Below are positions 21,123 to 33,730 of a stretch of 64,000 nucleotides of DNA, piece after piece. Made by a program: the position numbers and the translations under genes. Position 1 is the first letter of the stretch, and every line of letters begins with the position of its first letter. Origin of the DNA: Eutreptiella sp. 'Long Island Sound 2002' (Eukaryota; Euglenozoa; Euglenophyceae; Eutreptiales; Eutreptiaceae); the NCBI GenBank assembly GCA_964036045.1, contig OZ038381.1:63426242-63490241 (forward strand). Reading direction: 5' to 3'. Under the pieces are notes generated by a model, which did no database searches, was not told the origin of the DNA, and worked only from the letters and a program-made list of their open reading frames with translations.

Positions 21123-24100
21123 TCCCCACATGGCACACATCACCGCACCACACCATCACATATTCCACGACCACCAGCCCCTACCACCACACCCACCAAC
21201 GCCGGGGTACCACACACAACCAGCACACCCTCAAAACCACCAACAGGCGGTCGAGCACCACCCGCTGTCCCCACTACACGGGCCCACAACACACGAGCCA
21301 GGGTACACCCCCATGGACCCGCGGGGAGCCGCACGCGCACACCAGCAACACCAGGACCTAGTAGGAGCGCCCCACCACCACCAGCAGCCCCCCCACCCAC
21401 AACCCATACCAGCGAGCACCATCCACCAACAGCCACCCATAACATACGGACCACAGCCCCACCCGGACGCCCATGCGGCCGCCTCCCACCCACACCATGG
21501 CACCACAACCAGCCAGGAACCGCAAGGACCGCACGGCGCACACACGCAACACCCACACGACCCACAAGAGCGCTCAATCCCCAGCCAGCACAACACCCAC
21601 CCCCGCTTCCCCTACCACCAACAGTGCCACCCCCACACCACCCCCCCCAGCCCCCCCCCGGAGACCAGGCCACACACGCAACACACGGCAGCCAGGACCA
21701 GCCAATTGACGTTGATACCCCCGCCGACACACTCCACCGCGAGTCTCCTCTCCCGCGACCGCCACAAGAAACCCCATCACCGGACCCCACACGAGACAAC
21801 GACGACCATCCCCCCCAACCCACACCACCCTTTCCATCACACCCCGCACCACCAGCCGCCGCACCGGCCGAACCCCACGCCCTACACAACCCCGCAGCGG
21901 TAGGCAGCACCTCCGGAGACTCGGGGAGCTGCGCCTCCACACCTCTGGCACCACCCAGCGCATCCGGGCGATCACCCTGGTCGAGGCAGCCGGCCTGGGG
22001 GAAGGCGTCCGAGACTTCCTCTCCGACGCCTTCCTCCACGTCGCCCGACACAACCGCCCCCCACCGCGCCACCCCAGAGGGCGAGAGCCCGCCCCCCACG
22101 GGGAACCGAGTCTCGGTGCCCCCCATCGACTGGGGACGACACCTAGTCGGACGGCCCGTGCCGGAGCGGGAGAACACCCAGGGCCGCACCCGCTACCGCG
22201 AGCCCAACATGGCCCACCCCCCACCCAGCGCCACCCCCAGCAACACCAAAGAGTGGGAGCGGGAAACATGGGTAGCCCGGATGGCCTCCCTGAGCAACTT
22301 CCGGCACCACGTCCCGGGGGACATCCCCACCCCCGACGACCGGCAGCCACTCTCATGTATGACTCTCATGTACAATCTGCACTACACCCTCTCCACCACC
22401 CACTACCACGCATCAACTGACGGCTGGGTGGTGCACGGCACCGACTCCCTCCTTCCGGCCGACTACGCCCCCCCCCCGCACGACCCAGGCCTCCACACGT
22501 ACGCCAGGGGGGACGAGTCGGACAACCCCCACATCAGGGGCACGTGGGATCGCAAATCCCTGGACACGCTCCTCTCCATCCGCAGCGGCAGCCAGGGACT
22601 TGGTAGGGCGATGTATTGCCTTGCCAAGTGGACCCAACGGACCTGGGAGATCCCCACGGACCGGTGGCCGTGGTGGGTCACGCTGCGCCCCCAGCAGAGG
22701 GAAGCCTTCCTGAACCGCAGGGGACCCACCCCCCCACGCCCCACCACCCTACAGCTCTGCCCGTACATGGTGGCAGGCAACCTCGTGGCGCTGCTGTGGC
22801 CGGGCCCAGACACCCCCACCGAAAACTACCCCCACCTCATGGAGGAGGACATGCCCGGCATCCAGCGATGCTTCCTCCGCACCCTCGACTACCTCCAGCA
22901 AACGCACCTGCACGTCCTGGAGCAAGTATGGACACCCCCTGGGTAAACCACGTGCCCGCACAGCCGAGACAGCGCGACCACACCAGCACCAGCACGTACT
23001 GGTCACCGGAGAAAGCGCGCGCACACGCCCGGTGCCCGAACCCGCACCCTCGTTCTCGCTACTTGCAGGACTCAGCATCCTACGCCCGCCTCCGAAGCGC
23101 AGGGCCCTCGGCCGTCTCCCACAGCCCTCTCCTCTGCCTCCGACTCCGATCCCTCCACCACCACAACCACCTCATCCACCACCACCACCACGTCCTCATC
23201 CAGCACTCCACCCCCCAAGCCACGGGGGAAACCTCCGAAACCGGCCCCCAAACCCGTCTCCACCGCAAGCAACCCCGCCGCCGCCAGAGGCCCACGCCTA
23301 GACGAGGCCCGCACCCGCAACCCAGCCGAAACCCAAGACCGCCGCCAAACAGCCACCCAAATCTGTCAGCGCGTCACGACCGCAACCTGCACCCAAGCCC
23401 AAACCCAAGCCCAAGCCCGGCACCACGACGGCAGCGCCAGCCCGACCCCCCGAGGACGTCCTCTATGACATTCGGCCACAGCCGTCCCAGGCCCAGAGCC
23501 AGCAGCAGCCAGCACGGTGCCCCCCCGCCGTCACCGACGCCGTCGCCACCACCTTCATGGCAGAGCGCGCCGCGGCCGAAGCACGACCCACCTTGTCCCG
23601 CCACCTCTCAAAACCCGCACCTGAGGCCCACGGACCACCCCTGACCGGACCAGATCAACGCAACGCTTCACCAGCAGCGTCCCTGCCCCCCTACCAACAC
23701 TCGATGTCAGCCCACATACACCACATGCCCCGCTCCCGCTGCCACCGCGAGTCCCAACCCAAACCCGAGGCGGAGACCGTGCGCGCATACCCGTGAGTCC
23801 GCATCCGCCCGCGCCCCCACTCCCCGCGCACCCCCACGGAACAGGAGTACGGGGAATCTGCCAGGCCCGCCTCCACCACCAGTCCCCACGACCCCATCAC
23901 ACCCACCCACGCCCACTCCTCCGCCCAAGACCGCGGCCCCGCCCAGGGACAGTGGTGGCAGCGCTGGACCCACACGCAGCTCGGGGAGTTGCGAAAGTGG
24001 GTCCGAACATAGCCCTCCCTCGAGGGCCTCGTCCACCGGCCCCACAAGGCGTCAGTGGGGAACAGCCACCTCCAGCCGGCGGGGGGGTGTATGCCGCAGG

Positions 24101-24402
24101 CCGCATGGGAAGCTATGCTGGCCGATGCGCTCCACCCCCTGGGAGCCCACCCCCGCAACCTCCCTGCGCCCCAGGACCACCAGTATGTCCTCAAGCGCCT
24201 GCGGGAGACCCTCCAGGAGACGCAGCGAGACGGCATCCGCCTGTGGGACATCACGCAAAGCCCAACCCCGCACACACACACCCCCTCGCCACCCCAAGAG
24301 CGCTGGCGCACCGACGCCAGTGGGACCCACAGCACCCCAGGAGCCCAGCGCGCCACACAACACGAGGCGGCTGACCACCCAGCCAGCGGCGCCGCCACCT
24401 AA
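21123..24402 (+). pseudogene. ORF3-like: Ulp1-like protease plus C-terminal domain, frameshifted
   Basis: A Pro/His/Thr-rich leader precedes PIDVDTP (about 21,703), matching the IDVD of copy 1 ORF3. Protease blocks: VSVPPIDWG (about 22,112), LHYTLSTT with His 22,380-22,382, GTDSL with Asp 22,443-22,445 (again 21 residues), YCLAKWTQRTW (about 22,620) and LQLCPYM with Cys 22,758-22,760 (105 residues after Asp; 104 in copy 1). The protease frame ends at 22,946, with a frameshift near 22.1 kb as well. Downstream come Ser/Thr-rich and Pro-rich stretches, then the conserved C-terminal domain at about 23,950-24,290 (LGELRKWV, MPQAAWEAML, LWDI). Cys is followed by Pro rather than Gly, so activity is uncertain. 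Confidence 0.55.
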
Positions 24403-25056
24403 CCCCGTTGCCCAACCAGCCCGACCAGCCACCACCGCAGGGCGCCACACCAGGCCCCGCCCGGAAGACACCAAACAAACCGGAAGCCGAAGGACGTGAA
24501 CGCACACGCCAACGGGCAGCGCTACGCCCAATGACACCGAACCCAAGCCCGCAACCGTCACAACCGCCTAAACCAGCCAAAGCCCCAACACGAATCCAAC
24601 ACGAGCCACACCCCGAAACCGCTAACCCTTGACTCCTAACCAGGCCTGTCGAGGGGGCAACGTAGCCACAGCCCACAACCACAGCCCACACGACCACCTA
24701 ACCAGCCAGCACCCAAAGCAAAGAGGCACCTAACCAAACCCACCCTGACCCATACCCCTGTACATCAGGACGCGCGGACCGCACCCCTGGGGCGCGGCTG
24801 CCAAAGCACCGACGACACACGCCAGAGAACACGACGCTATTGCACCCACTCACCTGTTGCCCATGCTTGTGCCTGCAGTGTACGCGCGCCCCCTTCTTTG
24901 TATAAAAATTAAAAAAAATATTGTTTTGTCTATTTTTTCCGGAAAATAAAAAAAGAGACGATAAGGCACGAAAAGAAAAAAGAAAAAAGATAGGGGGGGG
25001 GGCAAGAGAGACACAACCACCAACGGCACACGCACACCGCACACAGCGCGCACGCC
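24403..25056 (+). other. Probable 3' UTR start, with A/T-rich patch
   Basis: No gene. A/C-rich sequence leads to an A+T-rich patch (about 24,890-24,990, long A runs), then ACGCACACCGCACACAGCGC, also present just before the minisatellite of insertion C. Confidence 0.4.
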
Positions 25057-25830
25057 GGTGAACAGGCGCCACCTGGGCAAGGACACCGCGCACACACAAG
25101 AACACCGGTGAACAGGAGCCAAATGGCCCAGGACACCGCACACACAAAGCGGCACACCAAGCCGACACACCGGTGAACAGGAGCCAAGTAACCCGGGACA
25201 CCCCAAACACAACACAACACACCGAGCGGGCGCACGGGTGAACAGGAGCGAAGTGGCCCAGGACACCGCACACGCAACACGGCAAACCACGCGAGCACAC
25301 CGGTGAACAGCAGCCAAGTTGCCCAGGACACTGCACAAGCAAAGCGACGCACCGAACGGGCGCACCGGTGAACAGGAGCCAAGTGGCCCTGGACACCGCA
25401 GACGCAACGCAACGCACCGAGCGGGCACACCGGTGATCAGGAGCCAAGTGGCCCAGGACACCGCACACACAAAGCAGCACACCAAGCGGACACACCAGTG
25501 AACAGGAGCCAAGTGACCAAGGACACCCCGCACACAACACAACACACCGAGCGGGCGCACCAATGAACAGGAGTCAAGTGGCCCAGGACACCGCAGACGC
25601 AACACGACAAACCACGCGAGCACACCGGTGAACAGCAGCCAAGGGGCCCAGGACACCGCACAAGCAAAGCAACGCACCGAACGTGCGCACCGCTGAACAG
25701 GAGCCAAGTGGCCCTCAAAACCGCAGACACAACGCAACGCACTGAGCGAGCACACTGATGAACAGGACCCAAGTGGCCCAGGACCCTGCACACACGTAGG
25801 GCGGCCGAGGGACAGGAAAGAACCAACACC
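25057..25830 (-). repeat. 65-bp minisatellite, 12 units (one shortened to 50 bp)
   Basis: GGTGAACAGG-like unit starts at 25,057, 25,107, 25,172, 25,237 and then every 65 bp to 25,757. It is the reverse complement of the 41-unit array at 35,571-38,235. Confidence 0.95.
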
Positions 25831-26362
25831 CCATGGGTCGGACACGCTGGGGCGACCCAGCCGACCCACCAGGCCAGTGGCAGGAGCGGTACTCCAAGGC
25901 CACTGGTCCGAGCCCAGCAAGGTTGCATCGGGGACCATGGCAAACGTCACCCAGAGCCATGGAAGCAACCGGTGACAGGCGAGCCGGTACACAGTCCCGG
26001 AGGGGGTTGCCTGCCCAGCGGAGCGGCTCCGCGACTCAAGCCACAAGGGTGAGGCGGTCGTACCGTAGAGTAGCGGGAGCAATCCCCTTTGTGGTGAGAG
26101 ATACTCCACACAGCTGGGCAGCCCCATGAGCTGCCGGCCGAAGAACCCATGGACACATGTGGGGACACCCTCCCACCTGGGACACCTGGACCGGGTGGCC
26201 GCGACACTGCCTTCCCAAGCACCTGCGGGAGCGGCTTAAGAGGCACTTGACCTAGGGCAGTGGGAGGGACAGGATGTCTCCTCGGTAAGACCTTCTTCCT
26301 GCACTGTAAAAGGAGGCATCCCGAGCTCCCGAAGATACCTACCTACCTACGTACCTCCGCTC
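25831..26362 (+). other. Conserved 3' tail of retroelement with (TACC)n
   Basis: It matches, over about 530 bp, the tails of B (inverted) and C. The end reads GGTAAGACC..., GAGCTCCCGAAGA, then TACC repeats. Confidence 0.85.
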
Positions 26363-26418
26363 CGTGGGCATGACCTCGGCTGCGGCGGCACCGAGCAACT
26401 GCACTGGTTCTGCAGCCC

Positions 26419-29177
26419 GTGCATCACGAACTTGTGGTCATACCGACACCGCCAGCCCGCCCCACCTGGCGCGCACCATCATGGGCGCTGCCAACCGAGG
26501 GGGCGGACCCCACGATTGACGTCCCCGACAACGAAAATTACGACGACGCGCCACGGGGCAGTGCACGCCCCGTTCCCAATCTACCAGACAGTAGGGGCCC
26601 CGTCACCCCCATGAACCTCAACAACTACCGCACCACGATCGTCACCCTCACCAGCCGCCTCCCCTTCGCCTTCAGCTGGCGGGTGGCGGATGCGGAAAGG
26701 GCCATGGGAATCGTCCGCGGCGCCCATGGTGGCAAATGGGGGGATGTCTTCCACCGCAGCGGGGCGATGACCGAGGGGGCGACATAGAGGCTGATGGCAG
26801 CATATCCCACGTGGAGGGGCATACCCCTCCCTCGCAGCCTCCAACCATTGGCACGGCGCGCCCAACAGCCCCACGTCCCACCCCCACAGCCGGGCACGTA
26901 CGGCAATGCGGCAGTAGCCAGGATGATGGCCGGAGGTGCCCGGCACCACAGCTCCTCCTCCTCCTCCCGGAGAACCGCGAGCATCACCACCCTCCCGCCC
27001 CGATCTCGCGCCACAACGGCGACCTGGCGTTGGCGCACCGCAAGGACGAACGGCCTCCACGTCCTCCGGCCCATCCACCTCCGCCCCCCACGCACCCGTC
27101 ACCACACCACACATACAGCACGCCGCCAACGCCACGCAGACTACGGACGCTCCGGCACCATCGGGGGCCGGCGCGCCACAGAGCCCCCGACAAGAGCGTG
27201 CGTCCAAACGGGCGGCACAAGGACACCAACCACAACACCACACGGCCACAGGGATCCAGGGGCACCGGGCGTCACCTGCTGGGAGCAGAAGCGTGCCCAG
27301 CCCGACGAATACAGGGGCGGTGGGCATCAGACCCGAGCAACCCCCTGGCACCGCACACCCGCACATGGACCTGGCCCCGAGCACCACAGGAAGCCCGGCC
27401 CCGCAACCCCACACACGACCCGGCGCGTCCGCACACGGAGAGCAGCTGGCAGCCAGCCGGGCAGCAGCAACACAGGCCCACCCGGAGCCCCGCACACGCC
27501 ATGGCACACCTGATCGGCCGACCGAGGGCGCAGCACACGCGCCGCCTGAAGACCCCCCCACGCAGGCACGTGCCGCTACCCCGACCGACACCACCAGCAC
27601 CCGGCCCTCCGACACCGTGCACCCCGACGCCCACAACCCTGACGAGGGCCCAAATCCCCGGGCTCCAGCGACGTCCAGCACAGCGGTCTTGGGAGACCTG
27701 CCGGCCACGGCATAAGCCGAACCGGCGTCCCAGCGGCACCACGCCCCACCAGCCGGGCTGGCGCTACGGCCTGCAGAACAATCATTCCCAAATTGCCCGG
27801 CCCCCAATTCGGACCCAGGTCCAGACCCGGCACACACCACCGTCCCGGCTGACGCCCCGCGGTCCGCAGGCCCGGGAAGCCACCCCGGGCTGCCGCCTGT
27901 GCCGGAAGGCCACGCTTGAGAGGCGGCGCGACCGGCGGACGACGCAGCCACACCGTCCGCACCGCCAACCTAGCCACAATGCGAGGAGCCCACAGTGGAG
28001 GCGGAGTAAATGGGGGGACCCCACAAGCGGACAGCAACACCAGCACCAGCGGGGAAGCCTGGAGGGGAGTGGACCAGCCAGCAATACAGCATGCCGACCC
28101 ACCGGGCATGGTGGCACACGGAAGCGGCGAGGCATCGACCGCTGGCCAGCCTGGTACGGAACCTGAAGAACCAATGCCGGACCCCGGGCATGAGGCCGGC
28201 CTTCGGCCACCATCAGCCCATGAAGCACAACCCGCAGATCGCGCGGGCGCCGCCCCCTTGGCGAACCCGGCGCATCACGCCAACATAAGCGCACCAGATA
28301 GGCGCCGCCAAGGGCCCACTTGAAACCCACGCGAAGTCAGATGCCCAGGAAACCACACCCGACACGCCCCAACGCGCAGCTGGCAGGGAGACGTCGCCCA
28401 GCGAACACAATCGCGACGAAGACTCTTTCGATTCCTTCATTGAGTCGTGCATGAGTGACCCCCACACGGTCCCAAGGCCGGCTGTACCACGCGTCCGCCG
28501 GGAGCCACGACGTGACCATGCGCAGGGCACACCCCTCACGATGTCATGGCAGGCACATCTCAAGCGCAATTACACCTCCCTGGGGCACACTGAGCATGCT
28601 ACCGATACAGGTGACGGGCACGCGACCGCAAGAAGAGCAGCGGACCAGACCTCGGACGAGGGCGGCGCCCCAGGAAGCGGGGCGCGCGTGGAAGCGGGCA
28701 CCAACACCACTAGCCAGCCTACCGGCCCACCACTGGGGACTGCCCTGCCCTGGGGGCGGGGGCATCTGGACTACGCACGCTTGGAAGGTGACGCCAGCTG
28801 CCCGAGCGACCACGCGGAACAGGCGGCAGCCCAAGACCTGGGCCTATGGATCGACAGGCTCACCACAGAGGAGCAGCTCAACCTGGCAGTCCGCATCCGA
28901 TGGCTGCTTACTTCGCGGTCCCGCCACCTCGCGGAGGGAACCCGCACCATGGCAGACATGACCTTCGGCCATCAGGACAGGGCACCCGCCCCCCGCCACC
29001 ATGAAGCAGCCCGGCCAATGGCACTATGTGGCCACCCGGCTCATGGCGCATATGTGGGCCTACAGCCCGGATGAAATGAACGGACTACACTGGCAATGGC
29101 ACCAGCACGCAGCCCTGCGCATCCGTGCTGCCATGCAACAGCGTAACATCTGGGACATCCCTGGGCCCCCGGGCTAA
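26419..29177 (+). pseudogene. ORF3-like remnants with conserved C-terminal domain
   Basis: TIDVPDN at about 26,507 resembles the IDVD motif of ORF3. Long Pro/Thr/His/Arg-rich frames follow without recognisable domains, including a 207-codon frame at 28,451-29,074. The last 58 codons (ATG 29,001 to TAA 29,175-29,177) read MKQPGQWHYV... and end QQRNIWDIPGPPG. They line up with MPQAAWEAML...LWDI of family 2 and MPQAAWEALL of Dualen-like copy 2. Several frames are needed, so the gene is broken. Function unknown. Confidence 0.4.
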
Positions 29178-30270
29178 CAAAGGGCACGCCTCAGGCAACC
29201 TGCGGCCGCGGTCCCAAGACGTCCCGGAGCCTCGCAGGCAGGCGGCGCGCCGTAACTCCCGATGACCCCAACGGGGGCCACCACCCGGAATGAGTCCCCC
29301 CTCCGGCAAAGACAGAAGCCCCCTGCGACAATTCGCCCCGCGGAGGGGCCCAGGCAGTCCTCACACCTCCGGGATGCAAGGCGGCACGCCGGAGCAACGC
29401 CAGGAGACAAGGAACCCTAGCCGCTCCCGCCGCCACAGCCGCAGGCCGCCTCCCGCGGCACGGCAAGTCGTCTTCGGTGAGGATATGGACAGAGATCATG
29501 GAGGTCCCAACGACCCCCGCGCCCAACGGGCATCATCTACCACTGATCCCCGACGCCGGTCCAAGAGGCCCCGCACCGAACGGGCACACATCCCCACCAT
29601 TCCCACGCCAGCCGAGTGCGAGCGACAGGCAGCACTTCACACGGGACTCCGCCGGGCAGCAGACAGAGCATCCAGCTCGTCCGCCACCTGCCTCCCAGGG
29701 CTTGCGGCCGACCCGCTGCCGGGGGGACAGCACGCCATGGTCACGAGGCCAAGGGAGCCCGCGGCCGACCAAAGGCCTGCGCAAGGGGGGGGGGGACAGC
29801 CCCCCCAACACCCCCCCCCCCGCGAGCGGGGCGCCATGACACCGGTCCTGGACACGGGCACCGACCACCCGACCAACCCGGCCCGCCGAACACGGGGTTC
29901 CCCACCCCAGCTGCAACACGGCCGAACCGCCAGGGCGCGGAGGGCGCATCGCAACAACGGGAGCACGACGCGAGCGGCCCGGGGGCGGACGCAGAAATGA
30001 CAGAGACCTCTGACCCTCAGGAGTCCGATGACCCACTGCCCGCCGCCGCGACCTGCTTGATGCCCCAGGAACGGGAGCCCTCCACGTGGTACGTGCCTGG
30101 CACCACCCCATGGCATCCCTCCGAGACTAGCGCCACACCGGACCAGGACCAGGAGAACATGGCCCCCCCAACCCACCCGGCCACCGCAGCCGAGGAGCAC
30201 GGGTCCCTTCAACAACGCGGAACTGAGGGCGCTCTAAGGCATCCACGCCACGACACTCTCTAGCGAGCTA
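29178..30270 (+). other. Pro/Arg-rich open frames, no recognisable domain
   Basis: Open plus frames (29,290-30,000 and 29,616-30,263) are Pro/Arg/Gly-rich with poly-G and poly-C runs. They could be the N-terminal half of the following protease ORF. No motif supports a function. Confidence 0.35.
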
Positions 30271-31291
30271 GTGGCAGCCCTTCGGGAACACCTCCGGGAC
30301 GTGGGGCCGGGCAGGCTCTTTGCCGTGTTCCCCCTGCTGCACGCCACAACAACCAACATCTTTTTGCGGCAGCTCCAGGCGCTCGTCACCCCCGGGACAC
30401 AGATCGCGGACGACCTTGTTGACGCGTGGATCTGGTGGTTCAACACCCACCAGCCGGACCAGGGAGGCGTATGGGTCCCACACCTGGGCTTGGCACACAC
30501 GCTCATAGCACCAGCGACAGACCCCAGGAGCGCGCCCAGCACCGGGGGCCGGGAGTGGGCCGCCCCATCGCCGAGAGCCGAAACTCTCCGCATCCCACCG
30601 TACGAAGGCTTTGCGGAGTCGGAAAGCAGGACAGCCGGCGACAGGGGGCGTAACCTCACGAGCATGACGGGAGGGGTACCCAGAGATGGCACGCGCAGCG
30701 CCTCCGCCGCGCGAACGTGACCACAGCACCATCGCCTCGATCGTGTTGGAAAATGGCCACTACTACCAAGTGCGGATCACCCAGCATCCGCAGGAGAGCC
30801 ACTGGAGCCTGGAGGCCGTCGACACCATGCTTCCGGGGACCACGGCCCTGCCGGACAACGCCACCCCCCTGCTTAACGGCAAGCCCCCGGACCGCCTGAC
30901 AACCATCGTGTCGGGGACAGTCGGCACCTGGCACCCAGGCCCGGCCCTCTACTGCCTCGGGGGGTGGGCACGGCGCCGCTGGCCGCACACCAGGGTATGG
31001 ACGACGACATGGAGGTTCCACCTGGACGGCCGTCAGCGGCTGGAGGCCATTCTTCAGCGCAGTCAGAAAGCAGTCAACTCCGCTGCGCCCAACATGTGTC
31101 CCGTCTTCGCGATTCACCAGATCTGGGCGCTGGCGCTAGGCGAGCAACTGCAGCCCGCCATCCGCACAGGGACGGAGGCCCAGGCGTGCACAAAATCCTC
31201 AGTGCCCTCCGCAGCGCCCTCCTGCGGCGCGTGGGAAACCCCCCAGGGCCCTGAGCCCCCGCGAGCCGAAACCGGGAACACACCCTCATGA
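30271..31291 (+). pseudogene. Ulp1-like cysteine protease of family 3, one frameshift
   Basis: The first frame (to 30,720) carries the N-terminal block: LVTPGTQIADDLVD, then VWVPHLGLAHTL, matching IWIPPIEWGQAL of copy 1. The second frame (30,686-31,291) carries NGHYY with His 30,758-30,760, AVDTML with Asp 30,821-30,823 (21 residues), LYCLGGWARRRW (about 30,950) and NMCPVFAIHQ with Cys 31,097-31,099 (92 residues after Asp). Retained triad order and His-Asp spacing across three families argue that the domain was under selection. The frameshift near 30.7 kb makes this copy a pseudogene. Confidence 0.55.
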
Positions 31292-32699
31292 ACACGCGGG
31301 GCAACACCGTCGGGACCGCCCCGCCCCACCTGGCGCGACACACACGTGCGCTGCCCACCGCAGCAGGCCACCAGCAATGCATCGACGACGCACCGCCGCG
31401 CACGCGCGACGCGAATCCCGCACCGGCCATCCGCAAGGGAGGAGACGATACGGCGGCCCCGGGATCACCTCCTCTCGCCGAAGGACCCGACGAGGGGCGT
31501 CCAACCAACGGCTGCGGAACCGGCCGTCAACCGCGACAACCCCGGGCGAGCCAACCTTGCCCAAGAGGACTGCCTCGTACAACCTGACAAAGCGCGACCG
31601 GGCAACACACTCCACCAACGCCTGTCGGTCGGGCACGCCGACGGGAAAGGCGTCGACCTGCGCGGCGCATGCAACTGACACCCAATGAATATGGGCTAGC
31701 CTTAGCGGCCCATGCTGTCGAACACGAACAATGACCCAACGAATCATTCCGGCATCCCCCGGGCAGGGGCCACGTTCTCCAGACCCCTGCAACCCGCCCA
31801 CGACAGAGAAGAGGACGAGGCCCAACACGGACCTGTCCTTCCACCTAACCCTCCTCTCCCGGAAACCGGACACACGATGGACCGGGCCAAGGGGCCAGCC
31901 AATCACGCGGGACCCACGGCCAGACCGATGACCACGGGAATGTTATCAAGAAGTCGTCAAGAACGTTACCTTCCAAGGCGAGAATCAAGGGATACTTGCG
32001 CCGCTGGGACCGGCGCGCACCTCTCCCCGGAATGTCAAACGCCTGGGACGCTGGGGCGGTTTTCGGACATGTAACCTGCAAGAATGGTGCCAGGGACACA
32101 TTCCCCACAGCCCAGAAAGTTCACAGCGTCAAGGAGTGAGAGGGGAGCTTCGACACTGACCAGTAATCCTTTCCTCTGGACCCCTACCAGGGGCACGCAA
32201 GGGGCCAAGGGCTCGCCACACGGGACCCGCAAGCCAGCCGGCTCATGCCGGCCAATACGGGAGTGTTGCGCCGAGCCCAGCCCGCCGCGCCAGACGGAAC
32301 GCCCTGACACCAGAGCACGAGCCGTGCCACCCTAACCGCCGCACACCGCACTGCCGCACCGACGCGCCAGCCACATAACCCGCAAGACACGGCACGATAC
32401 GGCACAAGACAAGCAGGCAGACACGAACAAGAGCACCGCACCACCGAGCCGGAGCAGCACCCCGGGGCTCCCATAGGGAGCACGGGGATGCACCAAGGTG
32501 GACTGAAGGGGCCTTGCCACCGACGGGGGTGTACATATGAATGGCACAAGCGAAGCTGAAAGGACGACCGAAGGGCCCTACAAAATACCGGATGACGGGT
32601 TGTGCGTGTAACGCTGCCTCCAGGGCAGGACAGGGCATGCCGTACCGAATTTGGAAGCTTTTCTCAGCGGTCATACCAACTGTCGCTACTTTTCTCCCC
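31292..32699 (+). other. Non-coding stretch, probably 3' UTR
   Basis: No ORF here has recognisable features and no tRNA or other RNA gene is apparent. Moderate GC, with no obvious tandem structure. Confidence 0.4.
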
Positions 32700-33730
32700 C
32701 TCGCGCACCAACGCCGAACAAGCCGACCACGGGGCTGCTAAGACAACCATGCACTAACAAAACGACTGCAGCAGCCACGACATGACCATAAACAGACCAC
32801 ACGCAACCCGGCCAACACCAAACTAGCCAGGCATGCATGGGTCGAAACGGGAACGGACTCTCAGGTCGGCGACACCGTGGTGCGCCACGCCTGCCAGCTG
32901 CCATACCCACGAACACAACAGAACACCACAACTCTATCATTACGAACCCGACCAACCAATATTAACAAACTACGCTAGACTGCACCTGGACAAACCAAGA
33001 CACAGCTAACCAGCACCGAAACGGACGTACGGGCTACACAAATAACATTCGGCTATACGACCACCGGCAGCAGCGAGACGGATCCCAAGCAACCCCAGCC
33101 GACCATGAGGCGACCAAGACAACCGCGCACCAACCACACCGCAGTTGCAGCCGCGACCTGACTGTAAACAGACCACACGCAACCCGGCCAACGCCAAACC
33201 GGTCAGGTGTGCAAGGGTCGAAACGGGAACGGCGTGAAACGGGTTGGCCACACCCGTGTGCGCCACCCCCGCTGACGACCATACCCACGAACAACACAGA
33301 ACATTATGACTCTACCATCACGCAACCGACAAACCACCATTAACAAACTAAACCACACCACACTCCGACAAATCAAGACGCAACTAACCGGCACCGAAAC
33401 GGATGTACCGGCTACACAAAGAACATTCGGCTATACGACCACCAGCAGCAGCACGACGGCACGCACGCAAACCCAGCCGACCATGAGGCGACCAAGACAA
33501 CCGCGCACCAACCACACCGCAGCTGCAGGCGCGACCTGACCGTGAACAGACCACACGCAAGCCGGCCAACATCAAACCAGCCAGGCGTGCGGGGGTCGAA
33601 ACGGGATGATGCGCCACGCCCGCCGGCGACCGAGCCCACGAACAAAACAGAAGGTCGTGACTCTACCATCTCGATGCCGACCATCCAACATTAACAAACT
33701 ACGGCGGACCATTAAACAACCGACCAACCA
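32700..33730. repeat. About 377-bp tandem repeat, nearly three units
   Basis: Landmark GAC(C/T)(A/G)T(A/G)AACAGACCACACGCAA occurs at 32,784, 33,160 and 33,538 (periods 376 and 378). GGTCGAAACGGGA follows in each. Units differ by point changes and small indels. Confidence 0.9.

Larger units (their letters stand above)
21123..26362 (+). mobile_element. Dualen-like family 2: 5'-truncated element with ORF3-type genes, minisatellite and TACC tail
   Basis: Plus-strand coding for the protease and ORF3 C-terminal domain (21.1-24.4 kb) is followed by a short A+T-rich patch, a 65-bp minisatellite and a roughly 530-bp tail ending in (TACC)n at 26,338-26,354. The minisatellite plus tail is a retroelement 3' end, because insertion B and insertion C carry the same unit with target-site duplications. 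That it is the 3' UTR of the 21-24 kb ORF is inference from order and orientation. I found no target-site duplication for this copy; its left edge abuts the L1 LTR. Confidence 0.55.

Noticed and set aside
26590-26790. A dead Ulp1-like domain after the IDVP motif
   Set aside because: NLNNYRTT could align with LHYTLSTT with His lost, but Asp spacing and the Cys block are missing; too weak to list.
30001-31700. Host gene for a SUMO protease
   Set aside because: The same domain occurs in retroelement ORF3s nearby, is frameshifted here and is followed by a retroelement 3' end.
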